NCBI GenBank assembly: GCA_008973525.1 | Contig: WACJ01000328.1 | Location: 270,309-334,308 of the forward strand | From: Stenopsyche tienmushanensis | Lineage: Eukaryota; Arthropoda; Insecta; Trichoptera; Stenopsychidae | Direction of reading: 5' to 3' | Length of the DNA stretch: 64,000 nucleotides | Shown here: positions 12,451-24,360 of the stretch, piece after piece | How positions within the stretch are numbered: the first letter of the stretch is position 1 | Layout: every line of letters starts with the position of its first letter | Translations under genes and position numbers: made by a program | Notes under the pieces: model-generated | Databases searched by the model: none | Seen by the model: only the letters and a program-made list of their open reading frames with translations | What the model was told of the DNA's origin: nothing

Positions 12451-13359
12451 CTTGAACAATTGATTAACAATTCGCATGAAAATTTACTTTTTGTAGGCGT
12501 GCTCTTATCTTTAAATGTTAATTAAGTAATGCATCAGGATAGTGATATCTTTACTTCTTCATACATGATTATATCTTTGAAAATACTTTATTTATTTAAT
12601 TAAATACAATCAAATCATAAGTACAAAGTGCATTCATGTTTTGATTGAAAATCCCAAATGACAAATGACCCAAAATCAATTATAAGTACAATGTGCCATC
12701 GTATTTTGATTAAAATACATCCAAATTATGATTAATTGACGAAGATTTAATATTCGACTCGCTGATCGTTGGATGCAAATCTACCTGAAATCTTTTAATC
12801 ATGTTAAGATAAGCATGCTAATGATCTTTCTTCTTCTGCATTATCTCCTCCGCGATCCGATCATGGACGGACTCGTGCAGGCTATTCATCTTGATGTGTA
12901 AGTATAACGTAATTCTTCAACGAGTATAAATAAAAAATATCCGATTAATAATTATTTTAGTCGATTCATTGTGAATAGAAGAATTGTTCATGTCACATAA
13001 TAATGAAAATTTAATTAAAAAATAATAAAAATCAACCCAACTTTATCAGCAAATTAAAAAAAAAACTCACGACACGAAAGGCTAGATTTGTAACTACAAA
13101 AGTGTACACAAACACATCTGGCTGCTATCTAAAATCAGTCGTAATGTGAAGAAACTTCCAGACAAAGGAGTTATGTTTTATGTTCAGAATATTAGAGAGA
13201 CATCTTAAAAGGGTGAGCAGGGAAGCTAATGTGCATCAAGTGTTATCCTATAATGGAGATCAACAGTATTTGGGGTAGTTTTACGTACAAAAAATAATAA
13301 AACATTGGCTTTTAAAATGTATTTATTTATAAATCTTTCAATAATGGCATAAGAACAAT
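12451..13359. other. Intergenic stretch between SPH5 and SPH4
   Basis: AT-rich. It holds the SPH4 upstream region (AGATAAG near 12504). The part from about 12990 to 13200 is weakly similar to 18420-18620 (shared CACATAATAATGAAAAT and TTTCCAGA-AAGxAxTTATG strings), an old intergenic duplication. No gene seen. Confidence 0.5.
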
Positions 13360-14648
13360 TTAAGGTCTAACTGGAAGTCCCGTTGTATTGTAAATCCAAT
13401 CTAAATAATGTTGTGGTCGGAGCCAAACTGATGGTATTCCTGAATCACAAGTATAAGCATTTTGCATTATTCCCACCAATATATCCACGTCGTCCATTAA
13501 GTCGCGAATGAACATCATATGATCTTGCGACTATATATTTAATGCAAAATTTGTTAAAATCATTGAATGTTTCAAATATATTTAATGATTCATAATATAT
13601 TTGCTATTAATCTTACGCTGCAAACATTTTGTGGCGGATCTCCAATACACACAGCACAAAGATTTGTGTTAGGCAAGAACGTGTGATGTATTATGCACTG
13701 CTCGTTAGATATGATTAATACTGTACCAAATTGCAAATGTTCTAATAACATCTCACCTAAACATAATATTTTATTAATAAATTGACAAAAAGAAAAGCTT
13801 CTCATATTTAAATTGCTATTACCGTTATTAATGTTTGTTACATTCCATCCGACAATCGTCGCTGATCTTCCAGACCCAAAATTAGGATAAGTTTGACTCA
13901 CTCGCGGAAGAGTAATCGGCGCAATAGTTTCTATAAAATTTTCGTATTAATGATCAGGCTGGAGAAAATTGTAAATGAAAATATTAAAAAGTAAAGCTCT
14001 CATACCGCTAAAAATAACACTATGCCTAAGATTTACAAGACCGATATTATTCTGTCTGCCCGCTGAAATATAATTTGGGTGAATTCTAGTGTCATTAGTC
14101 ATGATCATTAATACAGGTCTTGCTACATCAACACTTCCGAGATAGACAGTTGCATTGGCACCTTGACTAGAAATCAAATAATTATATCATTTATATGATG
14201 GTGTATTGGAAAAATATCGTAAAATTTAACTAAACATACAATACAAGCAAGCAATGAGCTGTAGTCAGAACCCAGCTAGGAGAAATTAAAGCTCCTGTAC
14301 AACGTGCATGGTGCATAAGAATTCGCGCCATGAATGGAAACTGACCATCTACTGCAGGAAAGCAATTCATAGTTCTTGAATCTATAGGAAACAGTCACAT
14401 TAAAATGTATCCAATCGATAGGTCCCTCACATTAAATAACAATAAAATAAATATATGATTACTTAAATGTTTTGCATGGAATGGGGATTTTATCATCACC
14501 TCCTTCATAACAGGATGAAATTCCGCCTGAAATAATTAAATTCTATTATGATAAGCATACTGATGAAAAAATATCGACTCAATTGAATTGCACAAACTGA
14601 AGTTATTGCAGCGAACAAAAGTACACCAAAATACACGCGGAACCTCAT
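13360..14648 (-). CDS. SPH5: secreted S1A serine protease homologue, triad His/Asn/Asp
   Basis: Exons 14598-14648, 14463-14526, 14240-14381, 14006-14166, 13823-13930, 13617-13756, 13360-13530; 278 aa. Signal peptide MRFRVYFGVLLFAAITS. It is the only copy that keeps catalytic His57 (TTAHCL), but Asp102 is Asn (QNNIGL) and the GDSGGP block has become SQDHMM, so the nucleophile and oxyanion-hole sequence are gone. The activation site is SRTMNC. Exon 5 has one extra codon and ends in WNVTNINNG in place of the usual GWGQ. The C-terminus is LDWIYNTTGLPVRP. The donor after exon 1 is GTTTGT where SPH3 has GTATGT. Inverted relative of SPH3; TTATCT at 14704-14709 gives AGATAA upstream. Confidence 0.88.
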
Positions 14649-15748
14649 GATGGATCGATGTGGAATTATTTTTGACGATCGTCCAATTTCTCTTTCAATG
14701 CTTTTATCTAAATAAATCAATTCATTGATACATTTCGATAATGTTATCATTAGTATTAAGCACTTAATCGTATATTTCCTACTTAAAAAGGTTAATTAAA
14801 GTGAAAAATAGACTATATCAATTGTAAATCAATTGTGTGTAATCGGATAGCCAACGGATCAGAATTTCAAATTTGATAGAGATTTTTGTTGTTCAAGTTA
14901 ATTTAATGTCACTACTAAATTCATACACAATGTCATGGTAAAATCATACACAATGTCAAATCACTAAGACATATCAGCCTACTTCTCATAGATTCATAAA
15001 AAATAATCGGTTTCGAGTCAAGATGGCGCTGATCCAAGATGGCAAGATGGGGTGGATATTTAAAATTATTACACACATATTTTTCCATTCAAGTATATAT
15101 TTTTTGCATTTTGTGCATACAAATGTTGGTCAGTCTGAAATAATAATATTTGTCTAAAGTAGGCAAACAAAAAAGTAAAATAGTTTACAGTTAATGCCAC
15201 GAATTATGTAATATGAGTACATTTGCTGTTGTAAATGTAACTTTTGTTATTGAAAATGAATGTTCACTGTAAGTAAAGTATAAGTTTTTATAATAAATTA
15301 ACTCATTGTTGCTGAAACATTGTTTAAATGATCATTTGTATTGCGTATATTCAATAAATTTGTACATTCGGTTCTTCTAAGTACATTTCTATTTTTTGTA
15401 TTGATATGCGAACCATAGTTTGATCTTCACTTATTTTACTATTATAAAATTTTATAGCAAACTATGCAAAATTATATTTCATATTTGGTTTTAGTACATT
15501 GCCGTAATGATAAAGTTGACGTAAAGAGTTATGATTTTTAGAAAATTCAAGTTTTTTTTCCAAATTTTCTAATCCTTTGTTGTATTTATTAGGTCAAGAA
15601 TAGATATTAATACATCGTATTATGGAAAAGGAATTATGAAATAAGTAATATCTAGAATGATACATTTGTGTAAAACCATATAAAACTATATATTTACTTT
15701 AAAAGCGCATTTATTTAACGATTTTGTAAACAATGATGTAGTAATAGT
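14649..15748. other. 5' flank of SPH5 and unique spacer
   Basis: 14649-14960 is the family 5' flank, matching (inverted) 7020-7288 and (direct) 17770-18010. The rest is AT-rich without a recognisable gene or element. Confidence 0.55.
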
Positions 15749-17078
15749 TTAAGGTCTGATCGGAATTGCCGTTTCATTGTAAATCCAACCCAAGAACATT
15801 TGTGGTCGAACCCAAAGAGACGGAGCTCCCGAGATACAACCACCAGAACTGACGAGACTCATCAAGCCCACCAGGATGTCCAAATCGTCCATTGAGTCGT
15901 GTAAAATCATCGGTCCACCACTGTTACTCTTTAGAATTAAATAACAAGTTTTAATATTTATAAACCAATTAAAAATGATAAACTTTTACATGACATGCAT
16001 TAAAACTCACATTACAACCATTTTGTGGTATTTCTCCAAATGGCACGGCACAGACAGTTGAGAAATAAAAGAGAGTTGTATTCAATGCACATTGCTCTTC
16101 AGGTATAATTAATACTCTACCAAAATGTAAACTTTCATTGTATACAGGACCTAAAATGATATGTAAAATATTTGTTAATGAATGATTCTTTAAAATTATG
16201 CAACTTTTTATTCATCTCAAATGTATTCTATAAAATTGCTTTTACCATTCGGTTCGGTTTGCCCCCATCCGACGATTGTTGCTATTCTTCCAGCTCCAAA
16301 ATTAGGATAAGCCTGACTCTGCCTTGGAAGAGCAATTGTATTTATTGTATCTGTAAAATTTATATGTTATCAATAAGAATGGTGACAATTAGAAAGATAC
16401 GAAATGAAATCGGTGAAAAATATAATTTCCATTTTACCACTTAACGCAACACTATGCCTTAGGTTTATAAGAGCAATATTATACTCAAAGGGTGATTGAA
16501 AAAAATTTGGATGAACTCTAACGTCATTAGTCGCAATAAGCAATAAGAATGAATCTGTATGTACACTGCCCAAATATACAGTTAAGTTCCCACTAAAAAA
16601 AAATATTCTAAAATTAATATTATTATGGTACTATAACTACATAATTGCTTTTAAATACAACAAAATTTACGGAAAAGTAGTAGTAGCATCACTCAAAACC
16701 CAACTAGGGGAAATTAATGTTCCCATACTATCATGGCCAGTCAATCTTCTTATTAAGACCGTAAATGGAAATTGACCTTCTTCTGCGGGAAAACCATTTA
16801 TGATTCTTGAATCTGAAAAAATTGCCACATTATAGATAGCTTTACGAATAATGAATTTAAAATTCAATACGATCATAAATGGATTTATTAATATTTGAAC
16901 GTTTTCGATCAGATGGGGATTTGATATTCAGCTCCCTAATCGTTGGATGAAATTCGGCCTGAAATTATTAAAAAAATTTTTGATACGATCTCATAGAAAA
17001 ATTTCAACACGTTTAAGTTATACATACGGATACTGATGCAACTAACAAAAGAACCCCAACATGTACGTGGAACTTCAT
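15749..17078 (-). CDS. SPH6: secreted S1A serine protease homologue, triad Thr/Asn/Ser
   Basis: Exons 17028-17078, 16901-16958, 16671-16812, 16438-16592, 16246-16350, 16011-16150, 15749-15928. About 276 aa; the end of exon 2 is uncertain, since the donor used by SPH3 and SPH5 is lost and either C|GTTCAA (16901) or C|GTATTG (16871, 286 aa) keeps phase. Signal peptide MKFHVHVGVLLLVASVS; activation site SRIING. His57 is Thr and Cys58 is also lost (LSDATTTF); its partner Cys42 is gone too (DSMGTL). Asp102 is Asn (EYNIAL). The GDSGGP block reads SNSGGP, keeping Ser195 but not Gly193 or Asp194. The C-terminus is LGWIYNETAIPIRP. Tandem twin of SPH7. Confidence 0.86.
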
Positions 17079-17354
17079 GATGGATCAATGATGAATTATC
17101 TTGGACGGTCGTCGACTTCTCAATCGATACATTTATCTAAAAAATCAATTCTTTGATGCATTTCGATAATGTTATCTATTAGTATTTAGCACCTAATCTT
17201 CCATTTCCTACCTAAAAAGGTTGATTAAAATGAAAAACTCATCATATCAATTGAGCTTTACAAATAACAGGCGGATTAAAATTCAGACTATGATAGAATC
17301 GTTTTCTTTGTTTTAAAATTTAATGAAAATGTTTTTCATAGAATTATTTGTAGT

Positions 17355-17767
17355 AACTGAGGCAATGAGCAATGAACTGTAGTCAAAACCAAGCTATAAA
17401 AAAATTAAAATATCTGCACAACGCAGAATGTGCATAAAAATTCGCACTGCGAATGAAAACTAACCATCTACTGTAAGAAGGTCATTTATAATTTTTGAAT
17501 CTATAAGAAACAATCACATTAAAATTTACTTTATCGATAAGTCATTCACGTTAAATAGCAATAAAATAAATATATAATTACTTAAATGTCTTGCATCGAA
17601 TGGGGATTTTATCATCACCTCCTTTATAGCAGGATGAAATCTCGCCTGAAATAATTTAACTCTATTATGATAAGCATACTGATGAAAAAGTATCGACTTC
17701 ATTGAATTTTACATACTGAAGTTATTGCAGCGAACAAAAGTACACCAAAATACACGTGGAACCTCAT
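17355..17767 (-). pseudogene. Truncated SPH3/SPH5-type copy, exons 1-3 only
   Basis: Exon 1 (17717-17767, MRFHVYFGVLLFAAITS), exon 2 (about 17582-17646, with EVMIKSPF) and exon 3 (from 17500 downward) are recognisable. In exon 3 a TAG replaces the Gln codon of DGQF at 17460-17462. The LISPSWVLT region is frameshifted near 17380-17395 (a run of T followed by ATAGCTTGG). Exons 4-7 are absent: the sequence passes at about 17345 directly into the 5' flank of SPH6. The 5' flank to about 18010 matches that of SPH5. Confidence 0.85.
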
Positions 17768-17769
17768 GA

Positions 17770-18907
17770 TGGATCGATATGGAATTATTTTTGACGATCG
17801 TCCAATTTCTCTTTCAACGCTTTTATCTACATAAATCAATTCATTGATGCATTTCGATAATGTTATCATTAGTATTAAGCACTTAATCGTACATTTTCTA
17901 CTTAAAGGGGTTAATTAAAATGAAAAATTGACTATATAAATTGTGTGTTACTAATCGGATAGCCAACGGATCAGAATTTCAAATTTGATAGAGATTTTTG
18001 TTGTTAAAATTAATTTAATGCCATTACTAAATATTCACAGTTCAGTCATTAAGTAGTTGAACTTGTGACATAATTATCTTTGATTTAAGCCTACAGGATA
18101 TGGGCTAGAAAATACGTTTATATGCTTTGAGGAGCATATTCAAGTTGTAGGTTTCTATAGTTCTATAAATATATAATATATAATAGTTCTATAAAACGAA
18201 CTGCAAAATATCACTTATTTTAATATTTCCTGGTACATAAAGAATGTGATCGTTCATTTTTTCCCCTCAAAACGAGATATCTTCAACCTTCGAATTACGC
18301 GGTATTCATTTTGGACATGTTTACTTTTACGCGCAAAAAAAAAAACAATGAGTATTATCAAAACGATACGATCATAAAAGTTTTAAGACTTATTTTAGAA
18401 AGCGATCTGACATCTGACGGTAAAAGGTTACGCCACATAATAATGAAAATTCCATTGATGAATGATTAAATCAATCCATTTAAATAAGCAATTTAGAAAA
18501 TTTGTAAGTATAATAATAAACACAAAAATATGGCTTCGATTTAAAAAAAGTAGAAATATAAAAAAGTTTCCAGAAAAAGCACTTATGCTTTATATTCAGG
18601 TTATCGGAAAAGTTTTTGTAAAAAGGTTTCTTTTTCTCATAAATCTCTAGACAATATTCATCTTTATTTCTCAACCCGGTAAATTCATACACAATGTCAA
18701 ATCATAAAGACGTATCAGCCTACTTCTCATAGATTCACATAAATCTAGATCTCCTCTCATAATTTAAGATAACATTATTGATATTGTAATACTTATGATG
18801 AAAAATGCAATATCTAGGAGGATTTTTTGTAAAACCATTTAAAACTATATATTTATTTTAGAAGTGCATTTATTTAACAATTTTATCAACAATTATGTTG
18901 TAATAAT
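17770..18907. other. Spacer before SPH7
   Basis: 17770-18010 is family 5' flank. 18420-18620 is a diverged copy of 12990-13200. 18670-18730 repeats the string AATTCATACACAATGTCAAATCA seen at 14920-14960. The open frame at 18462-18650 lies inside this intergenic repeat and has no family similarity. No gene. Confidence 0.5.
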
Positions 18908-20219
18908 TTAAGGTCTAATCGGAAGTGCCGTTTCATTGTAAATCCAATCCAAAAACATTTGTGGTCGAACCCAAAGAGATGGAGATCCGGAGATACAACC
19001 ATCCAAACTGACGAGATTCATCAAGCCCACCAGGATATCCAAATCGTCCATTGCGTCATGTAGAATCATTGGTCCACCTCTGTTACTCTTTAGAATTAAA
19101 TAACAACGTTTAATACTTATAAATCATTTAAAAAAGATTAAATCTTGCTTGACATGTATTTATTTAAACTCACATTACAACCATTTTGGGGTGTTTCTCC
19201 AAACGGCACGGCACAGACACTCGAGAAAAAATATCGACATTGCTCTTCTGGTATAATTAATACTCTACCAAAATGTAAACGTTCACTGTATTCAGGACCT
19301 AAAATGATATTTAAAATTTTCGTTAATGCCCAAATTACACATTTTTTTTATTCTTCTCAATTATATTCAATAAAAACGCTTTTACCATTCAGTTCGGTTT
19401 GCCCCCATCCAACGATTGTTGCTATTCTTCCAGCTCCAAAATTAGGATAAGCCTGACTCTGCCTTGGAAGAGCAATTGTATTTATTGTCTCTGTAAAATT
19501 TATATGTTATCCATAAGAATGGTGACAATTAGAAAGATACGAAATAAAATCGGTGAAAAATATAATTTCCATTTTACCACTTAACGCAACACTATGCCTT
19601 AAGTTTATAAGAGCCATATTATACCCAAAGGGTGATTCTGAAAAATTTGGATGAACTCTAACGTCATTAGTCGTAATAAGCAATAAGAATGAATCTCTAT
19701 GTACGCTGCCCAAATATACAGTTAAGTTCCCACTAAAAAAAAATATTCTAAAATTAATATTATTATGGTACTATAACTTCATTAATTGATTTTAAATTTA
19801 AGAAAATTTACGAATAATTATTAATAGCATCACTTAAAACCCAACTAGGGGAAATTAATGCTCCCATACTTTCATAGCCATTCGATCTTTTTACTAAGAC
19901 TGTAAATGGAAATTGACCTTCTTCTGCGGGAAAACCATTTATGATTCTTGAATCTAAAAAAATTGCCACATTAAAGATAGCTTTACGAATAATGAATTTA
20001 AAATTCAATACGATCATAAATGGATTTATTAATATTTGAACGTTTTCGATCAGATGGGGATTTGATATTCAGCTCCCTAATCGTTGGATGAAATTCGGCC
20101 TGAAATTATAAAAAAATATTTTAATACGATCTCATAAAATAATATCAACTCAATTAATTAATACATACGGAAATTGATGCAGCTAACAAAAGTACACCAA
20201 TATATACGTGGAACCTCAT
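18908..20219 (-). CDS. SPH7: secreted S1A serine protease homologue, triad Ile/Asn/Arg
   Basis: Exons 20169-20219, 20042-20099 (or to 20012), 19812-19953, 19578-19732, 19386-19490, 19174-19298, 18908-19087; about 271 aa. Tandem twin of SPH6. Signal peptide MRFHVYIGVLLLAASIS; activation site SRIING. His57 is Ile with Cys58 lost (LSDAINNY) and Cys42 lost (ESMGAL). Asp102 is Asn (GYNMAL). SNSGGP of SPH6 is SNRGGP here, so Ser195 is Arg. Exon 6 is five codons shorter than in SPH6, removing the ALNTT segment near Cys168. The C-terminus is LDWIYNETALPIRP. The upstream GATA element of its relatives is mutated (TTTTCTAC at about 20275). Confidence 0.86.
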
Positions 20220-21157
20220 GATGCATCGATGATGAATTATCTTGAACGGTCGTCGAATTCTTAATCGATACATTTTTCTACAAAAATCAATTCATTGATG
20301 CATTTCGATAATGCTATCTATTGGTATTTAGCACCTGATCTTATATGAAAAACACATCGTATCAATGAGCTTTACTAATAGAATAACAGGCGGATTAAAA
20401 TTCATGTTATGATAGGATCGCTTTCTTTGTTTTAAAATTTAATGATAATGTTTTTTTTATTTGTTAATGTAATTCAATTTTCTGTTGCTTAATCTTGCTT
20501 AAAATTTTTGCCTTAATATGTGCTTCACGCAACACAACGGTAGTCTATCGCGATGATGTTGTTACCGACATTTATAACAATTTTTGAGATCTGTAAATAA
20601 ATGTCTTATGTTTTAAAATACTGAAACTGTGTTGTAGCTGTTTATAATAAATATTATATGTACTTAATATTGCAATGATTTGGAAGTTGCAACACTTCAA
20701 TCAATGTTTCCGCACCACAACTTTAGCCATGTCTATCGAAGCTCTAGCCACCTTTTATCGAAAGTAGACGGCGATGATTTAACAATAATTAACATAAATT
20801 ACTTGTGGACAAAAAAGCAGCTTTGTAGATTTTAATTTAACGGCGCAAGTTTCGAAATTTTTTTTTAATGTTTACAACGTTAAAAGCTTGATAGACTGTA
20901 ACTTTACTGATTTACATTGTATAAACATTGATAGAAACCAATATTAGCTTTGTATAAATGGGTGCAAAATTTTAGTCGCAGCCGTTCGTACTATAACTTA
21001 AATCACGGTTGAAGGTGTTGTTATAGTAACTAGAAAAAAATAAAATTTATATAGAAGGAAAATAAAGTAATTCAGGGTTTATTGAATGTTTAATAAAAAA
21101 AATATATATGTGTATTTATTTTTTAATCTGTATATAATATAATGGCTTAAGAATAAT
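20220..21157. other. Spacer between SPH8 and SPH7
   Basis: 20220-20480 is the family 5' flank shared with SPH6 (17080-17340). The remainder to 21157 is AT-rich; no gene or element recognised. Confidence 0.5.
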
Positions 21158-22509
21158 TCAAGGCCTGATTGGAATATCAGTATGATTGTTAATCCAGTTT
21201 AAATAAAACTGTGGTCGAACCCAAATTGATGGTCTTCCTGAGATGCAACCCGATGCGCTAGGGTAATTCATAATGCCCACAAGGATATCCAGACTGATAA
21301 TTGTGTCATGTAAAATCATCAAGCCGCCCCAATCATACTATCAATGTAAATAATATAGTTTAATAATCATGAATCATTTAAAAAGCAAAAACGTGTAATT
21401 TAATAAGTTTTCAATAAGCATACTTACGAAACAGACATTTTGTGGTGGTTGTCCTACTGGTGTAGCACAAAGCATTGTGGGGAATATTTCGAATTCTTCA
21501 GTTGATTTACAAAATGAACTTGATGCAATAAAAGCTGTACCATAACTCAAAGATTCAACGCTTGGAGGATCTAAATGAAAAATTAAAAAATCTTAGCTAC
21601 CGTCTAGTACTTTTTTCAAATGCTTCTCATATATAGTCACATTCTATAGTATAACAATTACCATTTTCAACGACGTTTCCCCATCCAAGTATCGTTGCTG
21701 TTCTCCCAACTCCGAAATCAGGGAATGCCTGACTTTGTCTTGGAAGAGCTATCGGACTAATCGTCTCTGAATAATTGGAATTGATTAATTAAAAATTAAA
21801 GTTGCCAAATCTTGAAGGGTATTAAGAAATAAAAAAAGATATATATGTACAATATACCATCAAAAACAACAGTATGCATAAGGTTTACAAGTCCGATATT
21901 ATTTTCATAAGTAACTGCATTATACTGTGGATGAGTCCTGGTATCATGAGTTACAATAACTAACACAGGCTTAGAAATATTTACAGTTCCGAGGTGAACC
22001 ACTACAGTTACTCTAAAAATAAAAAAATAAAATGCAATTAACATTTTTAATCTATCAACTAACAAGAAAATATTATAAAGGATTGTGGAGTTTAATAAAA
22101 ATACCCATTAATACAAAAAGCTTCGCTTAATACCCAGCTGGCAGATATTAAAGCACCTCCGCAAACTAATCGTCCTCTTATTTGAACCATATATGGAAAT
22201 TGTCCTTCTGTTGCAAGATTACCATTTATAATTTTTGACACTAAAAAGAATCACCGCGTTAATGTTCGCCCAATGATTAAGAGAAATAAATTCGATTACC
22301 AAATAGAAAGATGCAGGCTTAAATATTTACGATCAGATGAGGCCTCAACACTCGATTCCTTGATCGTCGGATAAAGTTCTGCCTGAAATCATTAAAAACA
22401 ATAATAGTACAATAAGTATCCTGATGAAATTAAATCAACAAAATTAGATTAAATATACCGAGGTAACTGCAGCGATCAAAAGTACACCAAAATACACGTA
22501 GAACCTCAT
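21158..22509 (-). CDS. SPH8: secreted S1A serine protease homologue, triad Phe/Asn/Trp
   Basis: Exons 22459-22509, 22331-22382, 22105-22240, 21858-22012, 21662-21766, 21428-21570, 21158-21337; 273 aa. Signal peptide MRFYVYFGVLLIAAVTS; activation site SKIING. His57 is Phe (LSEAFC), Asp102 is Asn (ENNIGL), and the GDSGGP block is YDWGGL, so Ser195 is Trp. All six expected cysteines are present. The C-terminus is LNWINNHTDIPIRP. Exon 2 (YPTIKESSVEASSD) is nearly the same as in SPH9, which lies inverted 3.8 kb away; the Trp at site 195 is shared with SPH1, SPH2 and SPH9, linking these four. Confidence 0.9.
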
Positions 22510-23440
22510 GATGGATCGATATAGAATTATTTTAGATGATCGTCACACTTCTCAATTGAAACATTAATCCACAAAAATCAATTCATAGATGCATTTTGAT
22601 AGTGTTATCTTTTGCGATTCAGCATTTAATCGGTATAGTTGAAACGAAAAATACACTATATCAGTTGACTGCTACTAATATAATAAGATAACACGCAGAT
22701 TAATACTACGACTACTTGTAGAGATCATTTTTTTAATAGTTATTTTTATAATAGAAATGTATTGTATCAAATAACCAATTCCATAGATCGTTGATATTTA
22801 GCCTGCAAAAGAATAAAAAAGAGGAAGTTAGGTGGATCAGTGTTTAGAGGTTCTGAGTTTTACAAAGCTTTGGAGTTAAATTGGTTTATATCAGGGATGG
22901 TTAACCTATGACCCGCGGGTCAAATACTGACCTGTGAAGGATATTTAAATGACCCCCGCGTTGGTTTTTTGGAAATATATTTTTTTATATCAAAAAAGAC
23001 GGAGCAGATGACCGAATATATTAAGTTGTAAAAAAAGACATAAACCATTTCAAAGGATTTTGATCGATAGAAACAAATAAAAGCTCTTCTATAATATTTT
23101 CCGGAAATTAGTGGGGACGATTCTTGGGTTCGAAATCTATTTTACGTGAGAGCTAAGTTAGTAAGCTGAATTGCTAGTCATTATGAAAATCTAATCGATT
23201 TAATAAAAATCTAATTTAAAACTAAAACACAAAAAGACATTAAATAGTTTCTAGACGAATATATCTAAAAAGTAACCAAATTTGTCCAAACTAGCTCTTA
23301 TTTTTTACTTCTGTTTAATTCTGAATATTTATGAGAAGTGGGATTTGTTTTATTATGGTATAACGAAGAGAAAGTCCAGGAACAGGCTCGATTCCAAACT
23401 AGATATAATAATTCAATATTCTAATATTGTGCCTGATAGC
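22510..23440. other. Spacer with hAT-like terminus
   Basis: 22510-22760 is family 5' flank. At 22892 the string CAGGGATGGTTAACCTATGACCCGCGGGTC resembles a hAT-type transposon terminus; the matching other end was not found. No gene. Confidence 0.4.
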
Positions 23441-23449
23441 AAGGAGATT

Positions 23450-24055
23450 TATCCAGTTTGAGAACCCAACTTCATCAAGTGGTTTGTATATTTAGTCAAT
23501 CTGAATTTAGGGATTATTCTTCCTATACGTCTGAAGTAGAAAGGTGTTTAATGATCAAATCAAAAATTAATATAGACCGTGAAGTTATACCGTAATACCA
23601 TCTATTTGGGTCCGGCCACAGTTTTATTTGGATTGGATTAATAGTCATACCGGAATTCCAATCAGGCCATAAGTTATTTTCAAGTTATTATATTCAAATT
23701 TATGAATAAATACGCATTTAAGGAATATTATTTTACAAAAAGATTTTACAATAGATTCCCTCAATTATATTGTTTTCCCATGTACAATGAAATGTATTTT
23801 CTGAATTTTAATTACTCATAAATATAAATGACTTTAAAAGAGGAGTGCAACACATTCTGCCATTTCCGTCTATCCTCAACTTCCTTACTCCAACAACCCA
23901 GACGCAGATATCTTAGCCTATCTGATAAAACCAGCGTAGATGAGGTGTTTCGATGAGTCTGTTGCTACTCAGTCCCAAACCTAAAGCGGTTCGAGAGACT
24001 TGAGGGAGTTTCGTACACGTCCACGATCTTCCGATCGGACCTCATGGCAAATAAG
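23450..24055 (+). pseudogene. Internally deleted duplicate of the SPH9 locus
   Basis: 23484-23589 matches the SPH9 upstream region 25886-25992. At about 23590-23597 it jumps to the last 80 bp of SPH9 exon 7 (ATCTATTTGGGTCCGGCCACAG onward) and then follows the SPH9 3' flank (27568-28040) almost base for base. Exons 1-6 and most of exon 7 are missing. The stop is TAA in this copy and TGA in SPH9. A short shared ACCATCTATTT string at the junction suggests how the deletion arose. Confidence 0.85.
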
Positions 24056-24360
24056 CTATACAAATTTAAAAAAGTTTAAAATTAAAAATTTAGTAGGCTT
24101 TTAGATAAACTTTCATATTTTTTACCATTTTCTTGATAATTGTTATCACAAAAAAATGATTTATTTATACGAAAACCTTAAAAAATTACTTTAGTTGACT
24201 AGATATTATTATAGTGAGAAACATCCCAAAATTTCAGTCAGATCGATTAACAACGTTTTAAGCTACAACTGGTGAACACTTTGAAAATGCTGTTTCGAGA
24301 TAATATGGTTTAAAGATTCAATGCGATAAAGCTATCAATTTTAGTGACTTACCGATCAAC

